A stretch of DNA of 64,000 nt from Thomasclavelia saccharogumia DSM 17460 (GTDB lineage: Bacteria > Bacillota_I > Bacilli_A > Erysipelotrichales > Coprobacillaceae), in NCBI RefSeq assembly GCF_000686665.1, contig NZ_JMLH01000006.1, forward strand, positions 1 through 64,000. Direction: 5' to 3'. Positions 53,141 through 61,560 of the stretch are shown here, in pieces. Each line of letters begins with the position of its first letter. Positions within the stretch are counted from its first letter, which is position 1. A program made the translations under genes and the position numbers. The notes below the pieces were generated by a model that was given only the letters and a program-made list of their open reading frames with translations, was not told where the DNA came from and ran no database searches.

Positions 53141-55234
53141 ATGGCATTTAATTTTAAAAACAAAATTCATAAAGTTCGTTTTTATGGAGCCTTAGAACAA
53201 GAACGAGAGCAAAAAAATAAACAGGATAATATAGTCAGCAGACGCTTGATCATTTTACTTTGTTTCATTGTTGCAATTACATCAGTTATGGCGGTTAGAC
53301 TAGCCTTGATCCAGTTTAGAGATGGTGATGAATTAGCTGTCAAATTAGAAAAATACGGTACAGCTACATATTCGACCGATGCCCCAAGAGGTGAGATCGT
53401 CGACCGTAACTACGTTAAACTGGTACAAAATACTAATGTTATCTGTGCAACTTATTATGCACCTAAAAAGATCAAGGATGAACAGTTAAAAACATCGGCT
53501 AAATTTTTAGCGAAAACGATAAATTTAGATACCTCTTCTATTACGACCCGTAATAAAAAAGATTATTTCATTATTGCCTATCCAGATCTAGCAGATGAAT
53601 TAGTCAGTGATGAAGAAAAAGCTAAACTTAAAGAACAAAATAACTACGACAGTGCCTTATTAAATCTCCAGATTGAACGGATCACTGATGAGATGCTTGA
53701 AAAATATATGGATGAAGAGACATTAAAATATACACACTTTTATTATTTGATGAAGAGCTGTTCAAGCGGATCATCAGTATTAGCAGAAGGGATAAGTGAA
53801 GAAGAAGCAAGTATTATTGGAGAAAATACAGATATTTTGCCAGGGATCGATGTAACGACGGACTGGTCACGGCAGTATGTCTATGATCGAGAGTTCAGTC
53901 AGGTACTAGGCAGAGTAACAACGAAAAAACAGGGTCTGCCTTCAGAAATGAAAAATGAGCTGTTAGCATTAGGATATCAGAATGATTCTAGAGTCGGGGT
54001 ATCGGGATTAGAAGCCCAGTATGAAGATATCTTGAGAGGAAGCGACAGCAGCTATACATTAAATTATGACAGTGATGGAAATCCGATTATTACAAGTACC
54101 AAATCCGGGACAGCAGGATCGAATATTCGTTTGACGATCGATTGGGAGCTGCAGCAGTTTGCTGATTCGATAATAGAAGAAGAACTGGTCAAGATGAACA
54201 GTCAAAACAAATTCTTTAATAAGATGTTTTTTACCCTGATGGATCCCGACACGGGCGAGATCATTGTGATGTCTGGAAAGATGATCGATAAAGAGACCGG
54301 AGAAGTAACGGATTATGCGGCAGGGAACTATTTAGATGCCAATTTGATTGGATCGACGATCAAAGGGGGAACACTTTATACAGCATTTAAAGAAGGAGTG
54401 ATAACACCAGGGACGACCTTTATGGATGAACCAATCAAGATAAAAGGAACGAAAGAGAAGAAATCACATCGAAATTTAGGACTGATCAATGAAGTAGATG
54501 CGCTAGCATACTCATCAAATGTATATATGTTTAGAATCGCGATGCTGTTAGGAGGAGCAAATTACGTATATGATGGACCGCTAAAGATCAATGATGAAGC
54601 TTTTGAAACCTTAAGAAGAGATCTGGGAGAATTAGGTTTAGGGGTAAAGACCGGAATCGATATTCCTAACGAAGCGTTTGGATACAGAGGAAGCAAACGA
54701 ACTGGAGGATATTTATTAGATGCTTCGATCGGACAATATGATACATATACAAATATTCAGTTGGCCCAGTATGCCTGCACACTAGCAAACGGGGGAAAGA
54801 GAATCAAACCGCACTTATTTTTAGATTCATATGTAACCGATGCTGATGGACTGGCCAATGCCAACTATACAGCGAAAACAGAGGTATTGGATGATGTTTC
54901 CAGCCAAACGACAGCCTTTGGTCAAATCAAGCAGGGGATGAGAGCGTGTGTAACAAGAAGCAGCGGGACATGCAATGCCTACTGGAGCAGTAAACCATAT
55001 GTGACATATGCCAAAACAGGGACAGCCGAAGATTATACGGGAACAGGAGAGACCGATTATCCAAACCATTTACAGATCGGATATATTCAGGCAGATGAAA
55101 ACTCTGAACCAATCGTAGCCTTTGCCTGTATTGCGATACGACAGACGACAGCATCGAATGGAGGCAGCAGTTCGGCACCGTTGATTTCACAACAAATAAT
55201 CGATAAATATGTCGAAAAGTATGGTTTAAATTAA
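53141..55234 (+). CDS. Class B penicillin-binding protein (transpeptidase)
   Basis: Cross-links peptidoglycan. The 697-residue product has a cytosolic start, one membrane anchor (about 34-54), a dimerisation/pedestal domain (APRGEIVDRN), and a transpeptidase domain with the three penicillin-binding motifs: STIK (Ser405), SSN (YSSNVYMF), and KTGT. The SxxK surroundings are unusual (LIGSTIKGGTL instead of PGSTFKP). Base use changes within the gene: the second half is 43-52 percent GC in hand-counted blocks against 25-33 percent nearby. Whether it serves division or elongation is unclear. Confidence 0.9.
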   Translation: MAFNFKNKIHKVRFYGALEQEREQKNKQDNIVSRRLIILLCFIVAITSVMAVRLALIQFRDGDELAVKLEKYGTATYSTDAPRGEIVDRNYVKLVQNTNVICATYYAPKKIKDEQLKTSAKFLAKTINLDTSSITTRNKKDYFIIAYPDLADELVSDEEKAKLKEQNNYDSALLNLQIERITDEMLEKYMDEETLKYTHFYYLMKSCSSGSSVLAEGISEEEASIIGENTDILPGIDVTTDWSRQYVYDREFSQVLGRVTTKKQGLPSEMKNELLALGYQNDSRVGVSGLEAQYEDILRGSDSSYTLNYDSDGNPIITSTKSGTAGSNIRLTIDWELQQFADSIIEEELVKMNSQNKFFNKMFFTLMDPDTGEIIVMSGKMIDKETGEVTDYAAGNYLDANLIGSTIKGGTLYTAFKEGVITPGTTFMDEPIKIKGTKEKKSHRNLGLINEVDALAYSSNVYMFRIAMLLGGANYVYDGPLKINDEAFETLRRDLGELGLGVKTGIDIPNEAFGYRGSKRTGGYLLDASIGQYDTYTNIQLAQYACTLANGGKRIKPHLFLDSYVTDADGLANANYTAKTEVLDDVSSQTTAFGQIKQGMRACVTRSSGTCNAYWSSKPYVTYAKTGTAEDYTGTGETDYPNHLQIGYIQADENSEPIVAFACIAIRQTTASNGGSSSAPLISQQIIDKYVEKYGLN

Positions 55235-55305
55235 AAAAAAACTAGTAATTAAGATGATACTATGTTAATATATTTAACGGAAGTTTACAAATGGAGGTGT
55301 AAGTA

Positions 55306-55455
55306 ATGAGAGAAAATATCATTCTTAGATGTACTGAATGCGGTGAAGAAAATTACATTAATACAAAAAATAAAAGAAATCATCCTGATAGAATGGAAAT
55401 AAATAAATATTGTCCAAGATGTAATAAGAAAACTGTACATAAAGAAAAGAAATAA
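55306..55455 (+). CDS. rpmG: 50S ribosomal protein L33
   Basis: A 49-residue L33: [37 protein letters not shown], and a basic tail. It has both zinc CxxC pairs (C+ form), so it is the zinc-binding paralogue rather than a C- version. ATG follows TGGAGGTG. A short terminator overlaps the stop codon. Confidence 0.93.
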   Translation: MRENIILRCTECGEENYINTKNKRNHPDRMEINKYCPRCNKKTVHKEKK

Positions 55456-55475
55456 GCCTAACGGCTTTTTTTCTT
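55454..55475 (+). terminator. Terminator of rpmG
   Basis: AAGCC (55454-55458), TAAC, GGCTT (55463-55467), then T. Confidence 0.65.
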
Positions 55476-55491
55476 TATTGGAGGTGGGAAG

Positions 55492-56100
55492 ATGAAAGTA
55501 AAAACATTATTATTAGGAAATATGCAAACTAATTGTTATGTTGTTAATGATGATACAAAACATTGTTTTATTGTAGATCCTGGTGCAAATGGTAAAAAGA
55601 TTATTAATTACTTAAATGAAAATGAATTAGTCTTAGATGCAATATTATTAACTCATGGTCATTTTGATCATATAGGAGCAGTTGATTATTTATATGAACA
55701 TTATCATTGTCCTATTTATATCCATCATGATGATATCTTGTTATTACATGATGCCAAAGCAAATTTATCAGTTTTTGAAAAACCATTTGTAGTTAAAGCA
55801 CCAGTAATTAAAAGTGATGAAAAAATGAAGATAGGTAATTTTGAAATAAGCTGGTTACATCTACCAGGACATTGTCCAGGATCTTCAATGATTTACTTAC
55901 CTAAAGAAAATGTGATTTTTGCTGGTGATGTATTATTTAAGGGATCGATTGGTCGTTTTGATTTTCCAAATTCTTCTAAACATGATACTTGTGAATCGTT
56001 AGCAAAGATCAAAGAGTATGATTTTGATGCTGTAGTATATCCTGGACATGGTCCTGCAACAACATTAAAAGAAGAACAAATGCATAATCCTTATTTTTAA
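55492..56100 (+). CDS. MBL-fold metallo-hydrolase (glyoxalase II-like)
   Basis: A 202-residue metallo-beta-lactamase-fold hydrolase of the YqgX type: MQTNCYVV start, zinc motif THGHFDHIGA, LPGHCPGS, the bridging-Asp region FAGDVLFKGSIGR, and YPGHGPAT. Homologues hydrolyse S-lactoylglutathione-like thioesters (hydroxyacyl hydrolases); the true substrate here is unknown. It follows TGGAGGTGGG. Confidence 0.88.
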   Translation: MKVKTLLLGNMQTNCYVVNDDTKHCFIVDPGANGKKIINYLNENELVLDAILLTHGHFDHIGAVDYLYEHYHCPIYIHHDDILLLHDAKANLSVFEKPFVVKAPVIKSDEKMKIGNFEISWLHLPGHCPGSSMIYLPKENVIFAGDVLFKGSIGRFDFPNSSKHDTCESLAKIKEYDFDAVVYPGHGPATTLKEEQMHNPYF

Positions 56101-56107
56101 GGGAATT

Positions 56108-56150
56108 AAAAATAGTAAAAGAAGTGTATTATTTCTTTTACTATTTTTTA
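56108..56150. terminator. Terminator after MBL gene
   Basis: Perfect 16-bp stem AAAAATAGTAAAAGAA (56108-56123) and its complement (56133-56148), symmetrical enough to work both ways. Confidence 0.75.
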
Positions 56151-56249
56151 TAAACTTCTTGATTTAAAAAAAGATGTGCGCAGAAAATATCAATCATATA
56201 GATTAACTATATAATTTATTTCTTTTTAGTATTTTTTTAACTAGGCAGG

Positions 56250-56318
56250 CTACCCAATATTACACCAGCAATTAAACCAAGCTGCTAATTTATCATTATT
56301 TGTATTTTTGATTTTCAT
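56250..56318 (-). CDS. Possible 22-codon small ORF (decayed membrane peptide)
   Basis: Minus-strand ATG 56318 behind AAAGGAAAATAAAT reads MKIKNTNNDKLAAWFNCWCNIG. A single-base shift after KLAA would instead give GLIAGVILGSLPS, a glycine-rich membrane segment, so this may be a frameshifted small membrane protein. Weak evidence. Confidence 0.3.
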   Translation of the reverse strand: MKIKNTNNDKLAAWFNCWCNIG

Positions 56319-56329
56319 ATTTATTTTCC

Positions 56330-56770
56330 TTTCATATATTAAATAGAAGTTATTAAAATTACACTTATCATGATAGCTATGATATTACTAGCATAATTTA
56401 TCTTTTCTATGAATTGTATATTATCAAAATCGTATTTTAATTTATTACATTATAACATAGATAAGTTCATCTTTATAATTCTTTTCTAGAAGCATATTGT
56501 TTTTAATTAAATAAGTCATTTCTACTTTGGTTTATAAATTATTTAATTGTTAACAAATTAATAGTCATTCACAAGTTTGTTTTTTGTTCATACCTTTTCA
56601 TTAAGATTGTATATAGTGATTTTTTAATTCAGTTGGTAAATCATTATTTATGATGATTTATCTCTATTTAGTATAGTTACAGCATTATCAATTGATTTTT
56701 ATAGCATGTGATAATATTCAAATCATTTTTTTACATAGTTACTAAACTTTGTTAAGGGAAGATTAGTAAT
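56330..56770. other. Gene-free AT-rich stretch
   Basis: No frame with a ribosome site or recognisable protein is seen on either strand. Confidence 0.5.
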
Positions 56771-56777
56771 TAGCCTT

Positions 56778-56826
56778 AAAAAGAATCAACTAATAAATCA
56801 TTTGATTTACTGCTGATTCTTTTTAT
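56778..56826. terminator. Terminator of comG operon
   Basis: AAAAAGAATCA (56778-56788) pairs with TGATTCTTTTT (56814-56824), enclosing AAATCA/TGATTT; downstream of the minus-strand operon. Confidence 0.7.
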
Positions 56827-56878
56827 TATTTACTTTTAAACAAATAAACATTACTCTTTATCATTTATAAAATGGTAG

Positions 56879-57250
56879 TTATTGATATTCAAATGCAGAA
56901 ATTATTAAAGTTTCAATGTTGATTTCTAAGTTAAAACTATACTCATATTTATCATTTCTAACAGTTGTTACAATATAATAATAGCTTCCTAAATCATCTA
57001 CTGTGTACTCAATGATATATTCACCAACTGTGATAATATCACTAATTAAAATATCGTTAGCAATCATTTCTTTATAATATCTTAATATACTAAGCTCAAC
57101 TAAACGCTCATTATTAATTTTTTTAACTCTTTCTATTGCTTTACTGTTTTCAATTATGCTAGTAAAAAACACTCCGATATTTAAGCTCAAAACCATAAAA
57201 ATAATTAATACTAATTGTAAAATTGTACCTTTATGGAAGTATTTCATCAT
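56879..57250 (-). CDS. comGG: ComGG-like minor pseudopilin
   Basis: A 123-residue protein, last in the operon. A short basic start (MMKYFHKG) leads into one hydrophobic helix (about 10-30), with no GFTLIE motif, as in ComGG of Bacillus; the rest is a beta-rich pilin-like domain (EYIIEYTVDDLGSYYYIVTTV). Assignment rests on position and topology rather than sequence. It overlaps comGF by 20 nt. Confidence 0.6.
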   Translation of the reverse strand: MMKYFHKGTILQLVLIIFMVLSLNIGVFFTSIIENSKAIERVKKINNERLVELSILRYYKEMIANDILISDIITVGEYIIEYTVDDLGSYYYIVTTVRNDKYEYSFNLEINIETLIISAFEYQ

Positions 57251-57695
57251 TCGTTTCCTCAAAATTATGAGTATGTTCATAATTTGTGGCAATTAGATAA
57301 TAAAAATCATCTTTACCATTATTTAAATGCATATAAATATTTTCATCTCTATTAAAAAAATCTAAGCTTTCAACATCTCTGATTATAATATCAAAACCAG
57401 GTTCTTTGACTACTCTTTTTTTATGCAGAGATATTGTAAATAACTGATTATTACTATCTTTAAAAGATAACTGATCACCAACAATAATATCTTTAGATGT
57501 ATATAAAATCTTAGTTAATTGTTTTGCCCCGATAGCATAAAAGCTAGTATTTACCTTAAGTTTATCTTTATAAGATATTGTTTTAATAAGCGGTACACTG
57601 TTTAAAACAATCAGCAGACAAATTGAAAGTGAAAATAAAACTTCAATTAATGTAAAACCTCTTCTATTGACTGATCCAATGCTGTTGTTTGCCAT
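57231..57695 (-). CDS. comGF: ComGF-like prepilin
   Basis: A 154-residue type IV prepilin-like protein: leader MANNSIGSVNRRG, then FTLIEVLFSLSICLLIV, the site cut by the prepilin peptidase and the N-methylated helix. The C-terminal domain (LDFFNRDENIYMHLNNGKDDFYYLI) matches the order of ComGF. It overlaps the genes on both sides. Confidence 0.7.
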   Translation of the reverse strand: MANNSIGSVNRRGFTLIEVLFSLSICLLIVLNSVPLIKTISYKDKLKVNTSFYAIGAKQLTKILYTSKDIIVGDQLSFKDSNNQLFTISLHKKRVVKEPGFDIIIRDVESLDFFNRDENIYMHLNNGKDDFYYLIATNYEHTHNFEETNDEILP

Positions 57696-57868
57696 AATTG
57701 TAACTCCTTAACATTTTGTTGTTCTAAATAATTTTGATAATCATCATTATTGATTTGGAAATGTCGCATACCAGTACGATAACAACTAAAAATTACTACG
57801 ATAATAGTAATAAAAATACTAAATGCCAACAAACTTTCAATCAAAGTCATTCCTTTATTCTTTGACAT
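57647..57868 (-). CDS. comGE: ComGE-like prepilin
   Basis: A 73-residue prepilin: MSKNKGMTLIESLLAFSIFITIIVVIF, with the peptidase site before Met (GMTLIE). The start at 57868 is chosen to give the normal short basic leader. It is unusually short after the helix. It lies between comGD and comGF, overlapping both. Confidence 0.65.
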   Translation of the reverse strand: MSKNKGMTLIESLLAFSIFITIIVVIFSCYRTGMRHFQINNDDYQNYLEQQNVKELQLWQTTALDQSIEEVLH

Positions 57869-58262
57869 AAAACGTACCACTGCCAACATTAAAAATAATA
57901 CTTCTACAATCATTTTGATTGCAGATAGTTAAGTGATTTCCTTTATTAATATTTCCATTTTCATTAAAATAAAGTTCAAAGCTATTTTGAAAATAATAAT
58001 TACGATCTAATTCAATTTTTTGTTCACCCTGATAATCATAACAGATTTGATTATTATCAATTAAAATATCGATTCTTTCATGATTTAATAAAGCTTGAGT
58101 TTTAGCTTCCTGTAATAAAGCAATAATTAGTTTACACTGCTGATCAATAGATATGCAGGGTGGGGTAGTAATTGCAAAATGCAGACTAAAAACGCTTAGA
58201 ATAATAATGATACTAATTGTAAAGACTACTTCAATCAATGTAAAACCATGTTTATCTTGCAT
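57855..58262 (-). CDS. comGD: ComGD-like prepilin
   Basis: A 135-residue prepilin: MQDKHGFTLIEVVFTISIIIILSVF, then a pseudopilin domain ending in a Cys-containing stretch (TICNQNDCRSIIFNVGSGTFYV). ATG 58262 overlaps the end of comGC; ATG 58274 is an alternative. Confidence 0.72.
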   Translation of the reverse strand: MQDKHGFTLIEVVFTISIIIILSVFSLHFAITTPPCISIDQQCKLIIALLQEAKTQALLNHERIDILIDNNQICYDYQGEQKIELDRNYYFQNSFELYFNENGNINKGNHLTICNQNDCRSIIFNVGSGTFYVKE

Positions 58263-58554
58263 AAGCTTGACCATCACTAATAGAAATCGTTAAACCGCTA
58301 GGACAGGTTACCTGTTTTTCTGTTAAATAAGGGTGATCACCTGATGTTAGATCAGAAATACTTGCTGGTAGATGACCATTTTCAATTTCATAAAGAACGA
58401 TTTGAGAATTGACAACTTCAATTTGGGCATCACAGCTTTTTTCTTTAACAACTCTGTTTTTGCTTGTAACATTTGGTATAACTAATAATAAAATAACTAA
58501 AATAACTGAAATACAAAAAATCATTTCAATTAAAGTAAATCCTTTTTGTTTCAT
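58252..58554 (-). CDS. comGC: ComGC, major pseudopilin
   Basis: A 100-residue prepilin forming the main competence pseudopilus: MKQKGFTLIEMIFCISVILVILLLVIPNV, with the peptidase site G-F and Glu5. The body has two cysteines (SCDAQIE, VTCPSG) that can form the disulphide known in ComGC. ATG 58554 follows GGAGGGAAAAG; the longer frame lacks a leader-like start. Confidence 0.9.
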   Translation of the reverse strand: MKQKGFTLIEMIFCISVILVILLLVIPNVTSKNRVVKEKSCDAQIEVVNSQIVLYEIENGHLPASISDLTSGDHPYLTEKQVTCPSGLTISISDGQAYAR

Positions 58555-58599
58555 CTTTTCCCTCCGTTTTGTGATAAATATCATGAAATATTCAAATTA

Positions 58600-59601
58600 C
58601 TATAAATTACCAATTATTGACATCATTGGAATAACAATTGAAACATAAACTAAAATAACGAATCCGGCTGTAAAACAGTAAATTAATGGTACGACAAGCT
58701 TGATTATTTTCATGACTTTAAAATGTAAAGTGTCAATAGAAATCTTTAAATAATTATCAAGCGATTTATGAGCTTGATTATCATGAATCAATAATTTAAA
58801 ACTAGCAATAAAAAGAGGCTCAAAATAGTTAAACTGAGAAATGATATGTTCTAAAGATTCACCCTTTAAAATCTTTAGATATATTTCATATACCAACATT
58901 TTAATATCACTATCATCAATTTGTTGATAAAGCATTACAACGATATCGGTAGTATCATAGCCATTGATCAATAGTTCATTATAATATAGAGCAAATTTAA
59001 TTGAATAATATTTTTGAATCATTTTTTGAATGAACCAAACATGAGTCACTAAAAAATCTATTAATTGATAATACTGTTTTTTTATTGCATAAACAGTTAT
59101 TAAACAGGTACAGCTAAAACATATTAAGATCATTAAAATAAGAAAGGGAATGATTTTAAATAGGCTAAACATCATTTTAGTAATAAAACCAGATTCAATG
59201 GCAAATTCGACAAAAAGCTGCATTATTGAGGGTAGTAAGGCATAAATGATAAACAATGAAAACATCATTAAAAAGATAATCAATAAAATAGGGTAAGTTA
59301 ATTCTTTTTTTAATTTATTAAATGTTTCGTCTCTTGTTTTACAAATATTTAAACTTTGAACAATTGCTTTAGATAGATTATTTTTAATTCTAAAAAATTT
59401 AAAATATTCAATGAACGTTCGATTAAAATCACCTTTGATTATTGCTTCATCTAATGTCAAACCATTATTTAATTTCTTTTTTAGATCTTCAATTCGTTCA
59501 TTACTATATATAAAAGAACATATCTCTAAAATATCTTGAATCAAATATCCCTGTTGTAAAAAATAAGCAATGCTTTCTAAAAAACGATATTCTTCATTCA
59601 T
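58600..59601 (-). CDS. comGB: ComGB, pseudopilus assembly membrane protein
   Basis: A 333-residue type II secretion F/PilC-family inner-membrane platform. It has three predicted membrane segments (about 110-130, 150-175, 300-325) and two duplicated cytosolic helical domains (NGLTLDEAIIKG; KGESLEHIISQFNYFEPLF). It overlaps comGA by 8 nt, as expected for the operon. Confidence 0.9.
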   Translation of the reverse strand: MNEEYRFLESIAYFLQQGYLIQDILEICSFIYSNERIEDLKKKLNNGLTLDEAIIKGDFNRTFIEYFKFFRIKNNLSKAIVQSLNICKTRDETFNKLKKELTYPILLIIFLMMFSLFIIYALLPSIMQLFVEFAIESGFITKMMFSLFKIIPFLILMILICFSCTCLITVYAIKKQYYQLIDFLVTHVWFIQKMIQKYYSIKFALYYNELLINGYDTTDIVVMLYQQIDDSDIKMLVYEIYLKILKGESLEHIISQFNYFEPLFIASFKLLIHDNQAHKSLDNYLKISIDTLHFKVMKIIKLVVPLIYCFTAGFVILVYVSIVIPMMSIIGNL

Positions 59602-60580
59602 AAAAAATTCCTGCTACCTGTTGATAATTAACCATGTTATTTTCCAATAAGATTTTTGCATTATCTTTAAAAGTAAGATAATCAACAGTCTGATTATTAA
59701 AAAAATCATTAATTTTTTTACGATCTAAGTATTCTGGTAAAACAAGCGGTGTATGCTTGTTTTTATGATAAAGCATCTTTTGTGACATTACACCAATTAA
59801 AACATCTTCAATATCTATTTTTAATATTCCTAAGTTCAATAGACGTCTAATCGTTGTCAAACAATTACTGGAATGAATCGTTGTTAAAACAAGATGTCCT
59901 GTCAAAGCACAGGTAATTGCCAATCTTGCCGTTTGTTCATCACGAATTTCTCCAATCATGATTATATCGGGATCATGGCGAAGAATTTGTTTTAATGAAT
60001 TATTGTATGTAATACCCAATTTTTCATTGATTTGGATTTGTAAACAGTAAGATTTTTTAATTTCTATGGGATCTTCTAAAGTTACGATATTCTTATGATA
60101 TTTTTGATTGATTGTATCCAACAAGGTATAAAGAGTGGTCGACTTTCCCGAACCGGTTGCCCCGCTAACAATAAATAGTCCGGAATTTAAAGTTACGATT
60201 TGGGCTAAAAATATTTTTACATCTTTAAAAATAGTAAGTTCCTCTAATGATAATTTACGATGATTATTCAATATTCTAATTACAATACTATCAATATCTT
60301 TTCCTGGTAAACTGGAAACACGTAAATAATATGCATTATTATCGTATTGATAGTTTAAGTGCCCAGTTTGCGGTTTTAGCTGATAATTAATATCAACGTT
60401 TGATTTAAAACGAATATAATTTAATAATTTTATTCCTTGTTTATATTCTAAAGTATCATAAAGTATTAGATCTCCCTGTTGACGAAAAGAAATAGTGCAC
60501 TGTTGTTTTAGTAATAGATGAATATCTGATGTTTTACAAGCAATAGCATGGTTTATTATTTTTTCAAATAGATCATTCAT
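59594..60580 (-). CDS. comGA: ComGA, competence pseudopilus ATPase
   Basis: A 328-residue secretion ATPase (GspE/PilB family). It shows SDIHLLLK, Walker A VSGATGSGKSTTLY, the Asp box VTLEDPIEI, Walker B RHDPDIIMIGEIRDEQTA, and the His box LTGHLVLTTIHSSN. The zinc CxxC pair of PilB is missing, as in ComGA. ATG follows AGGAGGAAATTTT. First gene of a seven-gene operon, divergent from efp. Confidence 0.93.
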   Translation of the reverse strand: MNDLFEKIINHAIACKTSDIHLLLKQQCTISFRQQGDLILYDTLEYKQGIKLLNYIRFKSNVDINYQLKPQTGHLNYQYDNNAYYLRVSSLPGKDIDSIVIRILNNHRKLSLEELTIFKDVKIFLAQIVTLNSGLFIVSGATGSGKSTTLYTLLDTINQKYHKNIVTLEDPIEIKKSYCLQIQINEKLGITYNNSLKQILRHDPDIIMIGEIRDEQTARLAITCALTGHLVLTTIHSSNCLTTIRRLLNLGILKIDIEDVLIGVMSQKMLYHKNKHTPLVLPEYLDRKKINDFFNNQTVDYLTFKDNAKILLENNMVNYQQVAGIFYE

Positions 60581-60687
60581 AAAATTTCCTCCTATTATCT
60601 TTTACAACAAAAAATCATAAATTACTTCAAAAAATAAAAAAATTCGTTTAAAATACTTTTTTATAGAACAGCAGCTTGTACATAACC

Positions 60688-60713
60688 ATTACAACAAATA
60701 TTACTGTTGTAAT
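60688..60713. repeat. 9-bp inverted repeat in comGA-efp intergenic region
   Basis: ATTACAACA (60688-60696), 8-nt centre, TGTTGTAAT (60705-60713), 108 nt upstream of comGA on its strand. Confidence 0.4.
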
Positions 60714-60798
60714 ATAGCTCAAAATAATTCCTAACTTTTTTATTTATACAAATGAAAACCTATACATCATTTTTGACCTTGGATCTTAAAAGTTGCTG

Positions 60799-60828
60799 TT
60801 TTAATTTATTACTAGTGATAAATTAAAA
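60799..60828. promoter_or_regulatory. 30-bp near-perfect palindrome between comGA and efp
   Basis: From TTTTAATTTATTACT to the matching half, fifteen base pairs with one T-G mismatch (60810/60817). It lies between the divergent comG and efp promoters and could bind a regulator or terminate transcripts. Confidence 0.5.
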
Positions 60829-60856
60829 TTAGAGTATCAATAATTATCAAAATCTC

Positions 60857-60885
60857 TTCACTTTATCAATAATTTTTGATATAAT
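60857..60885 (+). promoter_or_regulatory. Promoter of efp
   Basis: TTCACT (60857-60862), 17-nt spacer, TATAAT (60880-60885) with TGA extended -10. Confidence 0.7.
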
Positions 60886-60920
60886 CACAAAGTAAATTAC
60901 AAATAAGGAGATTTTTTAAA

Positions 60921-61478
60921 ATGATTAGTGTTGGAGATTTAAGACCAGGTATTACTTTTGAATATGAAGGTAACCTATATGTTGTATTAGACTATTCACA
61001 TAACAAGACAGCTCGAGCAGCTGCTAATATTAGAATCAAGATGAAAAACTTAAGATCTGGATCAACTACAGAGGTTACTTTTGGGGGAAATGATAAAGTA
61101 AAGAAAGCGCATATCGATAAAAATAAAATGCAATATCTATATAATTCTGGAGATGCATTAGTATTTATGGATAATGAAACTTATGAACAAATTGAAATTC
61201 CTGCTGATAATTTAAAATGGGAAATTAATTTCTTAAAAGAAAGTGATGAAGTTGAAGTAACTAGCTATGAAGGGGAAGTTTTAGGAGTTTCTTTACCTAT
61301 CAATGTTCCATTTAAAATTATTGAAACTGAACCAGCTGTTAAAGGAGATACTGCAACAGGAGCTACTAAAAATGCTATTATCGAAACTGGATATCAAATC
61401 AAAGTGCCTTTATTCATTTCTGAAGGTGAAATAGTTATCGTAAATACAGTTGATGGTAAATATCAAGGTAGAGCTTAA
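60921..61478 (+). CDS. efp: Elongation factor P
   Basis: Rescues ribosomes stalled at polyproline. The 185-residue three-domain protein shows VGDLRPGITFEYEGNLYVV, KMKNLRSGSTTEVTF, and the C-terminal ETGYQIKVPLFISEGE. The tip of domain I, normally Lys32 in Bacillus, reads NKTARAAAN with Arg at position 32. That residue carries the activating modification in other bacteria. ATG follows AAGGAG. Confidence 0.96.
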   Translation: MISVGDLRPGITFEYEGNLYVVLDYSHNKTARAAANIRIKMKNLRSGSTTEVTFGGNDKVKKAHIDKNKMQYLYNSGDALVFMDNETYEQIEIPADNLKWEINFLKESDEVEVTSYEGEVLGVSLPINVPFKIIETEPAVKGDTATGATKNAIIETGYQIKVPLFISEGEIVIVNTVDGKYQGRA

Positions 61479-61508
61479 CACTAGTTTTATTGAACTAGTG
61501 TTTTTTTC
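61477..61508 (+). terminator. Terminator of efp
   Basis: AACACTAGTT (61477-61486), loop TTATTG, AACTAGTGTT (61493-61502), then T; the stop codon is in the 5' arm. Confidence 0.8.
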
Positions 61509-61534
61509 ATACTTTTTTTCTTCTTGCATATAAT
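61506..61534 (+). promoter_or_regulatory. Promoter of spoIIIAH (sigma-E-like or sigma-A)
   Basis: TTCATACT (61506-61513), 13-nt spacer, CATATAAT (61527-61534) resembles the mother-cell sigma-E consensus; the same bases also read as a sigma-A promoter TTCATA-17-TATAAT. Confidence 0.45.
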
Positions 61535-61560
61535 AAAGTAGTTGATAAAGGAGAAAGAAA

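Noticed and set aside
60641-60664. ComK-like AAAA-N5-TTTT and SigX-like AACGAATT upstream of comGA
   Set aside because: Both are weak matches expected by chance at this AT content; neither recurs at dprA or the short ssb.
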